A stretch of 64,000 bases of DNA from Lewinellaceae bacterium. Its GTDB lineage: Bacteria > Bacteroidota > Bacteroidia > Chitinophagales > Saprospiraceae. Where the stretch lies: positions 186,001 to 250,000 of the forward strand of contig JACJYI010000007.1 of assembly GCA_020636225.1 (NCBI GenBank), in the 5' to 3' direction. Both the position numbers and the translations under genes were made by a program. The notes beneath the pieces were generated by a model. That model worked only from the letters and a program-made list of their open reading frames with translations. It was not told the DNA's origin and made no database searches. Positions 1-7,984 of this stretch are shown here, one piece after another (positions within the stretch are counted from its first letter, which is position 1; each line of letters begins with the position of its first letter).

Positions 1-481
1 GGATGAGGTACCCGGAGGTAAAGAGGTCGACCTCATTCATGAGATCGCGGCTGATATTCCTGAAGGCCACCAATTCCACGCGACAGCCCTGTCCCTGGAT
101 AGTGGATACCGCCCGGATAAAGTCACCATCACCCGTCAGCAGGACGACCTTGTCCAGATTCCTCGACTGGGTGAGCATGTCCACGGCCATCTCGATATCC
201 ACGTTCCCTTTGGTCACCCAATCACCGGCCTCATTCTTATAGCGACGGACCGGCTTGGTGATCACCTTATACCCGAATGATCGCAGGACACTGAAGTAGC
301 CCTGCTGCTTTTCCCGGTATTCCTGGTCCTCTTCGGCGCGCTCCTCATCGAATACCATATATGTGTTCATCCGGAGGCCCATGCCGTCCTGCAATAGAAA
401 ATCCCTGAGGATATCATATCGCATGGCATAGCCACCGTTCAGGCTGATATTGTAGGCATCGATATAGACTCCAATCCGCAT
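1..481 (-). CDS. NYN-domain (LabA/DUF88-like) protein, 3' part cut by window edge
   Basis: The reading frame starts at the ATG complementary to 479-481 and runs off the window edge with no stop, so about 160 residues are visible. The N-terminus (MRIGVYIDAYNISLNGG) and a later DIEMAVDMLT...VVLLTGDGDFIRAV stretch are the acidic motifs of the NYN/PIN-like nuclease fold (LabA/DUF88 group), whose Asp residues bind metal in RNases. Family knowledge points to a probable RNA-processing or RNA-degrading role; the substrate is unknown. It is divergent from the hydrolase gene to the right. The missing C-terminus may carry a further domain. Confidence 0.8.
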   Translation of the reverse strand, partial: MRIGVYIDAYNISLNGGYAMRYDILRDFLLQDGMGLRMNTYMVFDEERAEEDQEYREKQQGYFSVLRSFGYKVITKPVRRYKNEAGDWVTKGNVDIEMAVDMLTQSRNLDKVVLLTGDGDFIRAVSTIQGQGCRVELVAFRNISRDLMNEVDLFTSGYLI

Positions 482-658
482 GTAAGGTTTGTTATGTTGT
501 TTGATCTGCTATAGGTTTAAACAGGTGAAGGTACATATCCAGGACCAAAGGGGAGAACACACTGCCAAATATCCCCCACTCCATCCGCTCTCCAAACCTT
601 TATTTCGAACAGTTGTTCTCTAACAACCCGATTATCTTGGGCCAGCAAACGGATTTCG

Positions 659-1915
659 ATGGATTCACTCACACAGATCACTTTAGGCGCTGCCGTCGGG
701 GAGCTTGTCCTGGGCCGCAAGATCGGCAACAAGGCCATGTTGTGGGGAGCCATCGGAGGGACCATCCCCGACCTGGATGTTTTTGCCCGGGTGTGGATGA
801 ATGAGATCGATGCCCTGGCGGTACACCGGGGTTTTTCGCATTCCATCCTCTTTGCCTCCCTGGCTCCGTTCCTGCTGGGATTCCTCGTCGATCGGTTCTA
901 TCAACGAGGATATCACCAGCTAAAGGGTGTACGCTGGGCGTTCTTCAGCCTGTGGCTGTTGTTCTATTCAGCGATCAGCCTGGGCATGACCTGGTTGTTC
1001 CGTGAGGCCTCTCCCCTGCTGGTCGGTGGGATGATGGTCACTACTGGCGCCGGCGGTGTCCTGCTGGCCCGGCATTGGTGGCGGGATTACCTCCAGCGCG
1101 CCTCGGATCCACCTGAGGCGACCTATGCTGACTGGGTCAAGCTCTTCTTCTGGGCCATCCTGACCCATCCGTTGCTGGATGCCTTCACTGCGTATGGCAC
1201 TCAGCTGTTCGTCCCGTTCTCCGATTATCGGGTGGCCTTCAATGTCGTGGCCATTGTCGATCCGATCTACACGGTACCATTCCTGGCTGCCGTGATCCTC
1301 GCCTCGACGATGGCCCGCGACAGTCGCCTGCGATACCGAGTCAACATGGCAGGCCTGGTCTGGAGCACCGGGTACCTGATGCTCTGTACGCTGAACAAGC
1401 AACACATCGACCGGGTATTCCAACGAAGCCTGGAAGCCCAGGGTATCCAGGCACATCGGTTCAGCGCCTCCCCGACCATCTTCAACAACCTCCTCTGGCA
1501 AGGAGTAGCCGAGACGGACTCGACCTATTACCTGGGCATGTATTCCCTGATGGACTCTTCGGCCCTGATCCAACGGTTTGAAACCGTTCCCCGGCAACAG
1601 GAGATCCCGGAAGCCACACCGGATGACCATGCCCTGCGCATCCTGCGCTGGTTCACCAAGGGGTACTATTATGTCATCCCCAAGGGAGACGGCCATTATG
1701 TCTTCAATGACCTCCGGTACGGGGCATTCGGCGGGGAGGGCCCGATCGAGGAGCGGTTCATCTTTTCTTTTGATCTCCGTCCGGGACCAAATGGATTTGA
1801 AGCGACCCAGGTCCAGCCGGAGGATCAGGATATGGGGAAGATCTTCCAGAACCTCTGGCGGAGGATGATGGGACAGGACCTAGTGGCTGAGCGCCGAGGA
1901 AGGGATCAGTCCTGA
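659..1915 (+). CDS. Membrane-bound metal-dependent hydrolase, YdjM/DUF457-like
   Basis: The 418-residue protein starts MDSLTQITLGAAVGELVLG and carries the family motifs IPDLDVF, HRGFSHSIL and HPLLDAFTAYGT, whose Asp and His residues are the predicted metal ligands. Several hydrophobic segments between about 70 and 240 place it in the inner membrane. The C-terminal 170 residues are soluble. The YdjM-like family is annotated as metal-dependent hydrolases without an established substrate. Its 3' end overlaps the convergent dapA by 36 bp, so the two transcripts are complementary at their ends. Confidence 0.8.
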   Translation: MDSLTQITLGAAVGELVLGRKIGNKAMLWGAIGGTIPDLDVFARVWMNEIDALAVHRGFSHSILFASLAPFLLGFLVDRFYQRGYHQLKGVRWAFFSLWLLFYSAISLGMTWLFREASPLLVGGMMVTTGAGGVLLARHWWRDYLQRASDPPEATYADWVKLFFWAILTHPLLDAFTAYGTQLFVPFSDYRVAFNVVAIVDPIYTVPFLAAVILASTMARDSRLRYRVNMAGLVWSTGYLMLCTLNKQHIDRVFQRSLEAQGIQAHRFSASPTIFNNLLWQGVAETDSTYYLGMYSLMDSSALIQRFETVPRQQEIPEATPDDHALRILRWFTKGYYYVIPKGDGHYVFNDLRYGAFGGEGPIEERFIFSFDLRPGPNGFEATQVQPEDQDMGKIFQNLWRRMMGQDLVAERRGRDQS

Positions 1916-2785
1916 CCTGGCGATCTCGCTACGCAATGCGTCGACATATTCCTTTCGGAGCGGCAGCAGGGGCAATCGGACCTCCGCAGAACAAATGCCT
2001 AGCAAATGCAGAGCCGCCTTGACCCCGGCCGGATTACCATCGATGTACAACCAGTGATGGAGATCCAGCAGCAGGTTGTTGTAATGCCTTGCGCGGACAA
2101 AGTCATCTTCCAGGGCCGCATGGACCATGGTGCCAAACGCTTGTGGGAAGGCATTCCCGATCACCGAGATCACGCCATCGGCACCTGCGGACATCAGCGG
2201 CAGGCTGCTGGGATCATCGCCTGACCATACCTTGAACCCGTCCGGCCGGTGCTTCAGGATCTGCATACCCTGCATCATATCCGTGCTGGCCTCCTTGATG
2301 CCGATGAATCGGTCAGAATCGCGAGCCAGACGCAGAGTGGTCTCCGCACAGATATTGGATGCCGTCCGGCTGGGGACATTGTAGATGATGATCGGTAGCG
2401 GACTGGCCTCAGCCAGGGTCATGTAATGCTCATAGATCCCTTCCTGCGGGGGCTTGTTATATGCCGGGCTGGCCAGGAGCAGGCCATCCAGTCCGGTCAT
2501 ATCAACACTCTTCAACTTCTCGGCAATGCCAGCGGTATTGTTGCCACCGAACAGGCCGCAGATGATGGGTTTGCGACCGGCTACATGGTCGATGGTGGTT
2601 TGTACCACCGTCTGGGCCTCTTCCCACGACAAGGTGGATGTCTCACCGGTCGTGCCCAGGGAAACCAGAAAATCGACGGGTCCGGACAGGACATGGTCGA
2701 TCACCCTTCTGAGGGCCGGCAGATCCAGCTGACCGTCGCGAAAGGGGGTCACCAATGCTACACCTAATCCGTCAAGCGATGACAT
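1880..2785 (-). CDS. dapA: 4-hydroxy-tetrahydrodipicolinate synthase
   Basis: This enzyme condenses pyruvate with aspartate semialdehyde, the first committed step of lysine and diaminopimelate synthesis, in the cytoplasm. The 301 residues match the usual length. Seen in the sequence: GTTGE at 44-48, the catalytic Tyr in YNVPSRT (Tyr135) and the Schiff-base lysine in GIKEAS (Lys164), all in place. Its start overlaps the end of the upstream unknown gene by 14 bp, which suggests translational coupling. The 3' end overlaps the convergent hydrolase gene by 36 bp. Confidence 0.95.
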   Translation of the reverse strand: MSSLDGLGVALVTPFRDGQLDLPALRRVIDHVLSGPVDFLVSLGTTGETSTLSWEEAQTVVQTTIDHVAGRKPIICGLFGGNNTAGIAEKLKSVDMTGLDGLLLASPAYNKPPQEGIYEHYMTLAEASPLPIIIYNVPSRTASNICAETTLRLARDSDRFIGIKEASTDMMQGMQILKHRPDGFKVWSGDDPSSLPLMSAGADGVISVIGNAFPQAFGTMVHAALEDDFVRARHYNNLLLDLHHWLYIDGNPAGVKAALHLLGICSAEVRLPLLPLRKEYVDALRSEIARSGLIPSSALSH

Positions 2786-3317
2786 TCGTCTTGGTTTTCA
2801 TGGTTTCGATCAACTGGTCGGCTCGTCGGACCATTTCGTTCAGGTTGTCCTCATGCCCGTCCAGTCGGAGGTCGTACCAATCCGGTGCCGCTGAATGGGC
2901 GATCTTCAATCGCGCGGAGGTCTGGAGAGCGACCCAATCCAGCGGCAGGATTCGCTCGGCGGACACCAGCAGGACCACATCCACGGATGATCGCCTGATG
3001 CTGTCGACCACATCTCCATGAGGCGCACCTTTCCGATCCAGGGCCTTGCGATTGAAATAGGAGCAGGGTGCCTCGGGATGATCCACCTTGTCCGGGTAAT
3101 ACCCGAGCCGGTTGACCTGTACTCCCCGGTGCGACCATTCCTGACCGATCATCTCCGCTGCGGCCATGGCCCGGGGCTGGTCGGCCGGCACCAGGATCAG
3201 GGCAGACCGGAACGAAAAGGGCCCGCCTGTGCGCTGAGCGACAGCGGTCCTGGCAGCTTCCCGGTCCTGCATCCGGTAGCCCCAGAACTCTCGCCATTGA
3301 TGGATCAGGGAAGCCAT
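2772..3317 (-). CDS. Conserved hypothetical protein between accA and dapA
   Basis: The 181-residue soluble protein has no signal peptide. A basic, Gln/Arg-rich N-terminus (MASLIHQWREFWGYR) is followed by an alpha/beta region with a hydrophobic strand (SALILVPADQP) and a C-terminal half containing DVVLLVSAER and APDWYDLRLDG. I recall dapA-linked Bacteroidota proteins of this size (possibly the family called DUF6913), but I could not check this. It overlaps dapA by 14 bp and lies 20 bp after accA, so the three genes probably form one leftward transcript. No function is assigned. Confidence 0.7.
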   Translation of the reverse strand: MASLIHQWREFWGYRMQDREAARTAVAQRTGGPFSFRSALILVPADQPRAMAAAEMIGQEWSHRGVQVNRLGYYPDKVDHPEAPCSYFNRKALDRKGAPHGDVVDSIRRSSVDVVLLVSAERILPLDWVALQTSARLKIAHSAAPDWYDLRLDGHEDNLNEMVRRADQLIETMKTKTNVIA

Positions 3318-3337
3318 AGGTGGTCAGGTAACCTGGA

Positions 3338-4321
3338 TCAGGATTCCGTTTTAACTGGCTCTTGTTCTTCGATCTCGGCAAAGCGCCCCATGCGGCTGAA
3401 TTTCCTGATCCGCTCCTCGATCCGTTGCTCCGGGGTCATTTCCATCAGGCTGGCGATTTCTTTCTTCAGGTGCTTCTTCAGGGCCTTGGCCATTTCCTCG
3501 GGGGCGGTATGCGCACCGCCGGCGGGTTCTTTCAGAATGCCGTCGATGAGCTCGAGCTCATACATGTGATCGGCAGTCAGCTTGAGGGACTCGGCAGCCT
3601 GCTCCTTGTAATCCCAGCTGCGCCAGAGAATGGACGAACAGGATTCGGGAGAGATCACGGAATACCAGGTGTATTCCATCATGAAGACCTTGTCTCCCAC
3701 GCCGATGCCGATGGCACCTCCGGAAGCCCCCTCTCCGATGACCACGCAGACGACAGGAACTTTGAGGGACACCATCTCGAACATGTTCCGCGCGATCGCT
3801 TCGGCCTGCCCGCGCTCCTCGGCTTCGATACCGGGAAAGGCGCCTGGCGTATCAATCAGGGTAACGATGGGAAAATTGAACTTCTCGGCCAGTTTCATCA
3901 GGCGGAGCGCCTTGCGATACCCTTCGGGATTGGCCATGCCGAAGTTGCGGTACTGGCGCATCTTGGTATTGACCCCTTTTTGATGGCCGATGATCATCAC
4001 GGACATCCCGTCGAGGCTGCCAATGCCGCCGATGATGGCCTTATCGTCCGCAAAATGCCGGTCGCCATGCAGTTCGACGAACTTGCGACACATCTGTTCG
4101 ATGTAATACTGGGTATAGGGTCGGGCCGGATGGCGGGACAACTGCACTTTTTGCCAACCGGAGAGGTTCTCATAGATCTCCTTGCGCTTGGCCTTGATCT
4201 TGCCTTCCAGCTCTTTGATCATGGGGGTCACATCCAGATCACCCTCTTCTCCGACCTGCCGGATCTTATCCAGTTGCTCGTAGAGGCTTTCCAGCGGTTT
4301 TTCAAAATCGAGAAAGATCAT
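3338..4321 (-). CDS. accA: Acetyl-CoA carboxylase carboxyltransferase subunit alpha
   Basis: This subunit works with AccD to transfer the carboxyl group from biotin-BCCP to acetyl-CoA, giving malonyl-CoA for fatty acid synthesis. The 327-residue length is normal. Typical sequence is visible: an N-terminal helical region (MIFLDFEKPLESLYEQLDK), RHPARPYTQYYIE, ELHGDRHFADD, TLIDTPGAFPG and GEGASGGAIGIGVGD, the last forming part of the crotonase-fold CoA site. A good TAACTTTG -7 box lies 42-49 bp upstream. It heads the accA-unknown-dapA run. Confidence 0.96.
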   Translation of the reverse strand: MIFLDFEKPLESLYEQLDKIRQVGEEGDLDVTPMIKELEGKIKAKRKEIYENLSGWQKVQLSRHPARPYTQYYIEQMCRKFVELHGDRHFADDKAIIGGIGSLDGMSVMIIGHQKGVNTKMRQYRNFGMANPEGYRKALRLMKLAEKFNFPIVTLIDTPGAFPGIEAEERGQAEAIARNMFEMVSLKVPVVCVVIGEGASGGAIGIGVGDKVFMMEYTWYSVISPESCSSILWRSWDYKEQAAESLKLTADHMYELELIDGILKEPAGGAHTAPEEMAKALKKHLKKEIASLMEMTPEQRIEERIRKFSRMGRFAEIEEQEPVKTES

Positions 4322-4362
4322 ACACGCCTTTGTTTTCCGATCGCGACACTTGAACGGGGTAT

Positions 4363-4370
4363 CAAAGTTA
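4363..4370 (-). promoter_or_regulatory. Bacteroidota -7 box of accA
   Basis: On the minus strand the sequence reads TAACTTTG, a perfect match to the TAnnTTTG consensus, 42 bp before the accA ATG. No convincing -33 TTTG is seen at 19-21 bp. Confidence 0.55.
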
Positions 4371-4471
4371 GCAAACAGCCATCAATCCGAACCCGGAGCA
4401 ATTTTTTTTCTGGCAAGCATTGCGTGAATCAGGAAACGGCACTACATTTGCCGTCCAGTTCGTCAGAACAC

Positions 4472-4795
4472 GGTTCGGTAGTTCAGCTGGTTACCCCGAG
4501 TGCTCGGGGTGCCTGTCTCGCAGGAAGGATGCTTCTTGCTATAAAAAGTAAAGGTTCGGTAGTTCAGCTGGTTACCCCGAGTGCTCGGGGTGCCTGTCTC
4601 GCAGGAAGGATGATTCTTGCTATAAAAAGTAAAGGTTCGGTAGTTCAGCTGGTTACCCCGAGTGCTCGGGGTGCCTGTCTCGCAGGAAGGATGCTTCTTG
4701 CTATAAAAAGTAAAGGTTCGGTAGTTCAGCTGGTTACCCCGAGTGCTCGGGGTGCCTGTCACGCAGGAAGGATGCTTCTTGCTATAAAAAGTAAA
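4472..4795 (+). repeat. Four tandem 81-bp degenerate tRNA-Asp copies
   Basis: Units start at 4472, 4553, 4634 and 4715; each is 81 bp, and the intact tRNA-Asp follows in the same register at 4796. Each unit begins with the exact first 22 nt of tRNA-Asp (acceptor 5' strand and D arm). It then has a 16-nt self-complementary insert (CCCCGAGTGCTCGGGG) in place of GAA, a shortened anticodon arm lacking one CCTG, no T arm or 3' acceptor strand, and the spacer also found before the true tRNA. Units differ by single bases: unit 2 has GATTCTTGC, and unit 4 has GTCACGC like the real tRNA. They cannot fold as tRNAs. The 81-bp period keeps a reading frame open, but the translation is meaningless. Confidence 0.9.
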
Positions 4796-4869
4796 GGTTC
4801 GGTAGTTCAGCTGGTTAGAATGCCTGCCTGTCACGCAGGAGGTCGCGGGTTCGAGTCCCGTCCGGACCG
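4796..4869 (+). tRNA. tRNA-Asp (GTC)
   Basis: This 74-nt cloverleaf has acceptor GGTTCGG paired with CCGGACC (one G-T pair), discriminator G, anticodon stem CCTGC/GCAGG with loop CTGTCAC (anticodon GTC), and T arm GCGGG-TTCGAGT-CCCGT. CCA is not encoded. Its last 16 nt lie in the attL repeat of the island, so integration restored an intact 3' end. Confidence 0.95.
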
Positions 4870-4870
4870 C
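4854..4870 (+). repeat. attL core, 17-bp direct repeat
   Basis: AGTCCCGTCCGGACCGC covers the 3' end of tRNA-Asp and recurs exactly at 35308-35324. The flanking bases differ on both sides, so 17 bp is the full identity. Confidence 0.9.
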
Positions 4871-4926
4871 TTTCAAAATAGTAAAAGCCTTGTAAGTCAA
4901 TGACTTATGGGGCTTTTTTGTTTCTT

Positions 4927-4946
4927 GGTTAAACATAGGTTAAACA
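4927..4946 (+). promoter_or_regulatory. Left integrase arm-type sites (2 x GGTTAAACA)
   Basis: GGTTAAACA occurs at 4927-4935 and 4938-4946 (11-bp step), 57 bp inside attL. The same pair occurs in the same orientation near attR. Paired direct repeats inside both ends are what arm-binding sites of tyrosine recombinases look like; binding itself is inferred. Confidence 0.6.
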
Positions 4947-5111
4947 TTTTGAAAATTTCCTCCCCTTGCGCTGTATTTCTTCGATTTGCAGGAAAAGTTC
5001 GTTTAGCCGCCTTTTAAGTTGACCTTCTTCTTTCGGATTATCCTTTTCTTTTCTCCTCCATTCCGTGCCTTTTGCAGGTTGCCGCACTATTATGAGTTTG
5101 ACTCTACCCAT
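4929..5111 (-). CDS. Possible small basic protein next to attL
   Basis: This 60-codon frame starts MGRVKLIIVRQPAKG and is rich in Lys, Arg and Glu, with a likely helix (LKRRLNELFLQIEEIQRKG). Its stop falls inside the arm sites. It could be a small DNA-binding or recombination accessory protein, or chance. There is no recognisable family and no clear promoter. Confidence 0.25.
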   Translation of the reverse strand: MGRVKLIIVRQPAKGTEWRRKEKDNPKEEGQLKRRLNELFLQIEEIQRKGRKFSKCLTYV

Positions 5112-5171
5112 CTTCCCTGCCGACCTTTGCAGTTGATTTTCAAAGATTTCTAATCACAAAAATGTAAAGCT

Positions 5172-5972
5172 ATGGCAAGGCAAAAAGGTCTAATCAAGTA
5201 TGTCGGCACCATCGGTGACGTGCGGCATTTCAAAATCAAGGGCGAGAAGGGCTACTTCGCCGGGCTGGTCGGCGGACCGACGGCGGAGCAGGTACTTACC
5301 GCAGATGAATTCAAGCGGACAAGGGAAAACATGGCGGAGTTTGCTGGCTGTGCCAGCGTTGGCAAGGCCATCCGCGCAGCGTTCAGCCCCTTGAAGCACA
5401 TGTTCAGCAGGCGGCTCACCGGGACGCTCATGGGCGTTATCAAAAAAATCAACTTGGAAGACGGCTCCGAAGCACGTGGCCAGCGAGCGATTCTAATTAC
5501 CCAAGTTCCTCAGTACCTGGAAGGTTTGGATTTCGACCCCAGATTGTCGCTCACTTCCGTTCTCCGGATTCCGTTCACCTTGACCCCACTGGCAGCAAGG
5601 ATAGGTTCGACACTCGCAGTACCGGTTTTCCAGCCGCAAAACTTCCTGAACGTGCCGACCGGTGCGACCCATTTCAGGTTGGTCAATGCGGTATCGGCGA
5701 TTTCCGACTATGTGTTCAACGCAGAGTCCAAGGTTTATGAGCCGAAGGTAGCTGACCAGAACGGTGTTTCGGGAACGGCCTTTACAGACTACATCGATGT
5801 AAAATTGCCGACAGAAGCCATCAGCCTTGAAGCAAAGCTACTCAACGACCTGGAGCCGTCTGCCGATGTGGCTGTGCTTAATGCTGTTGGTGTCGAGTTT
5901 TACCAGAAGGTAGGTGACAACTATTATCTGTTCGCCTCCGGCAATGCAATGCAGTTGGTGGACGTGTTCTGA
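5172..5972 (+). CDS. Hypothetical protein of mobile elements, 266 aa
   Basis: The protein starts MARQKGLIKYVGTIGDVRHFK and has no signal peptide or membrane segment. The N-terminal third is basic (SVGKAIRAAFSPLKHMFSRRL). The rest is rich in beta-prone stretches such as THFRLVNAVSAISDYVF and ends YYLFASGNAMQLVDVF. I recall similar anonymous proteins in Bacteroidota genomes but cannot assign a function. It is the first rightward gene of the island and is followed by a strong terminator at 6010-6043. Confidence 0.7.
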   Translation: MARQKGLIKYVGTIGDVRHFKIKGEKGYFAGLVGGPTAEQVLTADEFKRTRENMAEFAGCASVGKAIRAAFSPLKHMFSRRLTGTLMGVIKKINLEDGSEARGQRAILITQVPQYLEGLDFDPRLSLTSVLRIPFTLTPLAARIGSTLAVPVFQPQNFLNVPTGATHFRLVNAVSAISDYVFNAESKVYEPKVADQNGVSGTAFTDYIDVKLPTEAISLEAKLLNDLEPSADVAVLNAVGVEFYQKVGDNYYLFASGNAMQLVDVF

Positions 5973-6009
5973 TTTAGCCCTCGATGAGGGTACGGTTTGC
6001 ACTTTTTCG

Positions 6010-6043
6010 GGGGCATGGGTGACGAAGTCCATGCCCTTTTTTA
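6010..6043 (+). terminator. Rho-independent terminator after the 266-aa gene
   Basis: GGGCATG (6011-6017) and CATGCCC (6030-6036) form a 7-bp stem followed by six T. Confidence 0.8.
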
Positions 6044-6066
6044 TCCAAATCAAAATTCATAGGCTT

Positions 6067-6291
6067 ATGGAAACTCAAAAAATGTCAGTCATGGAGCGGC
6101 TGAGCGCTCCCACACCAAACTTTTTCAAAACCATCCGGAACCTGGGGATTGTGCTGGGTGCAATTGGAGGCACTTTGATTACAGTTCCTGTCGCCCTGCC
6201 TGCCTGGTTATTGGCTGCAGCTAAAGTACTGGTAGTTGCTGGTTCGGTCGCAGCCGGGGTCAGCCAGACGGCAGTGAAGGGCGACAAATGA
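6067..6291 (+). CDS. Small single-span membrane protein, 74 aa
   Basis: The ATG at 6067 (METQKMSVMERLSAPTPN) is preferred because the longer open frame upstream runs through the terminator of the preceding gene. An amphipathic N-terminus is followed by a long hydrophobic stretch at about 24-66 (GIVLGAIGGTLITVPVALPA and AAAKVLVVAGSVAAGVS). That length could be one or two membrane helices, holin-like in appearance, but no lysis genes are present. Function is unknown. A terminator follows at 6353-6382. Confidence 0.5.
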   Translation: METQKMSVMERLSAPTPNFFKTIRNLGIVLGAIGGTLITVPVALPAWLLAAAKVLVVAGSVAAGVSQTAVKGDK

Positions 6292-6352
6292 AGTAGCGTT
6301 TTTGGATATGTTCATGGGATTATGCCGAAGGCACTCCTTCGGAGTAATTGTT

Positions 6353-6382
6353 AAAGCCCGGGCGATGCGTCTGGGCTTTTTT
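6353..6382 (+). terminator. Terminator before the AbiE operon
   Basis: AAAGCCC and GGGCTTT arms enclose a 16-nt loop region and are followed by a T run. Confidence 0.7.
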
Positions 6383-6518
6383 GTTTCCATTTCTCTGAAT
6401 AGTGCAATTATGTGTGGCTTACATAGGGGACAAATAGGGCTTATCCATGCTTAAAATAATTTGAAAAGTCATTATTATTTTATAAATTTACGGCTGATAT
6501 TGATTTTTAGCCGTAGAA

Positions 6519-7109
6519 ATGAAAAATTCGATTGAACCTGAAACAGTATTTGAAAAGCACGGTGGTGTCGCAAACGTCAGCGAGCTTCTTGAAGATGGTA
6601 TTACCTATTACCAACTTCAGGAGCTACTTGATTCGGGACAGGTAATAAAACTAAAACGTGGCCTTTACCGCTGGACGGATGTCCCTGTATCTGAAATGGT
6701 AGAGGTATCTTATATCGTAAAAAGGGGGGTCTTCTGTCTTTTCTCTGCAGCAGCTTACCATGACCTATCTACCTTTGTTCCTGCAGAATATCATGTAGCA
6801 GTACCCAAAAAGTACAAAGTTGTTTTGCCAGAGTACCCACCCATCAAGCTCTACTACTGGGAAGAGGCTGCCTATGAAACAGGCATCATAGAAGCGGAAG
6901 TTGAAGGTGAAATGGTGGAGATATACGATGCAGAAAAGACCGTGTGCGATATGGTCAGATACCAGAAAAAAGTGGGCATGGACATTTTGAAAGAAGTATT
7001 GAATACCTATCTTCAACGGAAGCCCCGGAATATCCATAAACTCCTCGAATACGCTTCGGCCCTTAATATCGGGGAGGAAGTCAATAAACTCGTCACCCTC
7101 TTGGTATGA
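6519..7109 (+). CDS. abiEi: AbiEi-family antitoxin (type IV TA system)
   Basis: This 196-residue protein is the transcriptional antitoxin of a type IV abortive-infection system. An N-terminal winged helix-turn-helix (about 10-55, GGVANVSELLEDGITYYQLQ and LKRGLYRW) is followed by the AbiEi C-terminal region (FSAAAYHDLSTFVP, VEIYDAEKTVCDMVR). In the family the antitoxin represses its own operon and counters the toxin without stable binding. Its stop overlaps the start of the toxin gene by 4 bp (ATGA), the usual AbiE arrangement. An AT-rich 130-bp stretch upstream probably holds the promoter. Confidence 0.88.
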   Translation: MKNSIEPETVFEKHGGVANVSELLEDGITYYQLQELLDSGQVIKLKRGLYRWTDVPVSEMVEVSYIVKRGVFCLFSAAAYHDLSTFVPAEYHVAVPKKYKVVLPEYPPIKLYYWEEAAYETGIIEAEVEGEMVEIYDAEKTVCDMVRYQKKVGMDILKEVLNTYLQRKPRNIHKLLEYASALNIGEEVNKLVTLLV

Positions 7110-7984
7110 AAAACTTCGTTGCCAGTGTCCAGGACAGGCTAAAAAACATTGCCCGTTCTGAACAAAAGAATTTCCAGCTGCTGCTCATAAGATATTTTCA
7201 GGAAAGGATTCTGTACCGGCTTTCCTGTTCAAGTTACAAGGAACATTTTTGCTTGAAAGGTGGGGCATTGCTATATGCTTTGGAAATGGAAAAGAGTCGC
7301 CCGACCATGGACCTGGACTTGCTGGGTTTGGGATTGTCAAGGCGGGAAGCGGATTTCCATTCCATCTTCAGGGGCATTTTAAAGTTGATGTACGATGAGG
7401 ACGGGGTGACTTTCGACCTCGACACCATCACCACAGAAGAAATCGCCAAGGAAGGCCATTACAGCGGGATACGGATAAAGGTGATTGCACGGTTGGGCAA
7501 TATCCGCCAAAGCATGCAGGTGGATATTGGCTTCGGTGATTTCGTGACACCAGCGCCTGTCCAGATGAAATTCCCGACCCTTCTGGAAATGGATGCGCCG
7601 GAGCTTTTGGCCTATTCCCCTGAAACGGTCATCGCCGAGAAGTTCGAGGCCATGATTGACCTGGCTGAAACCAACAGCCGGATGAAAGATTTCTACGACC
7701 TTTTCCGATTGCTGCAACCTGGTCGGCATGACCCGGAAATCCTTCTGCAAGCTATCTCAAACACCTTCAGAACAAGGGAAACGGCTTTTACCAACAACCA
7801 CAGCCTGTTCACAGATGCATTTGCATCGGATGAAAAAAGAATAATGCAATGGCAATCCTTTCTCGCCAAATCCAATCTTGAGGTCATTCCTTTCTCAGAC
7901 GTACACCAGCAGATTGTCAAGACCTTGAAGCCATTGTATGACAAGCTATCGAAAGAATTCAACCAACCAAATTTAGAGGGTTAG
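7106..7984 (+). CDS. abiEii: AbiEii-family nucleotidyltransferase toxin
   Basis: The 292-residue protein has the DNA polymerase-beta-like nucleotidyltransferase fold of AbiEii/MenT toxins. KGGALLYA at 51-58 and TMDLDLLG at 67-74 carry the catalytic Asp pair, followed by PETVIAEKFEAM and SRMKDFYDLF. The family transfers nucleotides (tRNA is the target in characterised MenT toxins); the target here is unknown. It overlaps the antitoxin gene by 4 bp. The motifs are intact, so the toxin is probably active. As cargo, it could stabilise the island or block phage. Confidence 0.88.
   Translation: MKNFVASVQDRLKNIARSEQKNFQLLLIRYFQERILYRLSCSSYKEHFCLKGGALLYALEMEKSRPTMDLDLLGLGLSRREADFHSIFRGILKLMYDEDGVTFDLDTITTEEIAKEGHYSGIRIKVIARLGNIRQSMQVDIGFGDFVTPAPVQMKFPTLLEMDAPELLAYSPETVIAEKFEAMIDLAETNSRMKDFYDLFRLLQPGRHDPEILLQAISNTFRTRETAFTNNHSLFTDAFASDEKRIMQWQSFLAKSNLEVIPFSDVHQQIVKTLKPLYDKLSKEFNQPNLEG

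Noticed and set aside
4472..4795. CRISPR-like array of tandem repeats
   Set aside because: The 81-bp units are contiguous near-identical copies with no unique spacers, begin with tRNA-Asp sequence, and no cas gene is present.
3362..4936. Long reading frames over accA and the tRNA repeats, including a 513-codon frame
   Set aside because: They are antisense to accA or exist because the 81-bp period is a multiple of three; the translated repeats are tRNA sequence.
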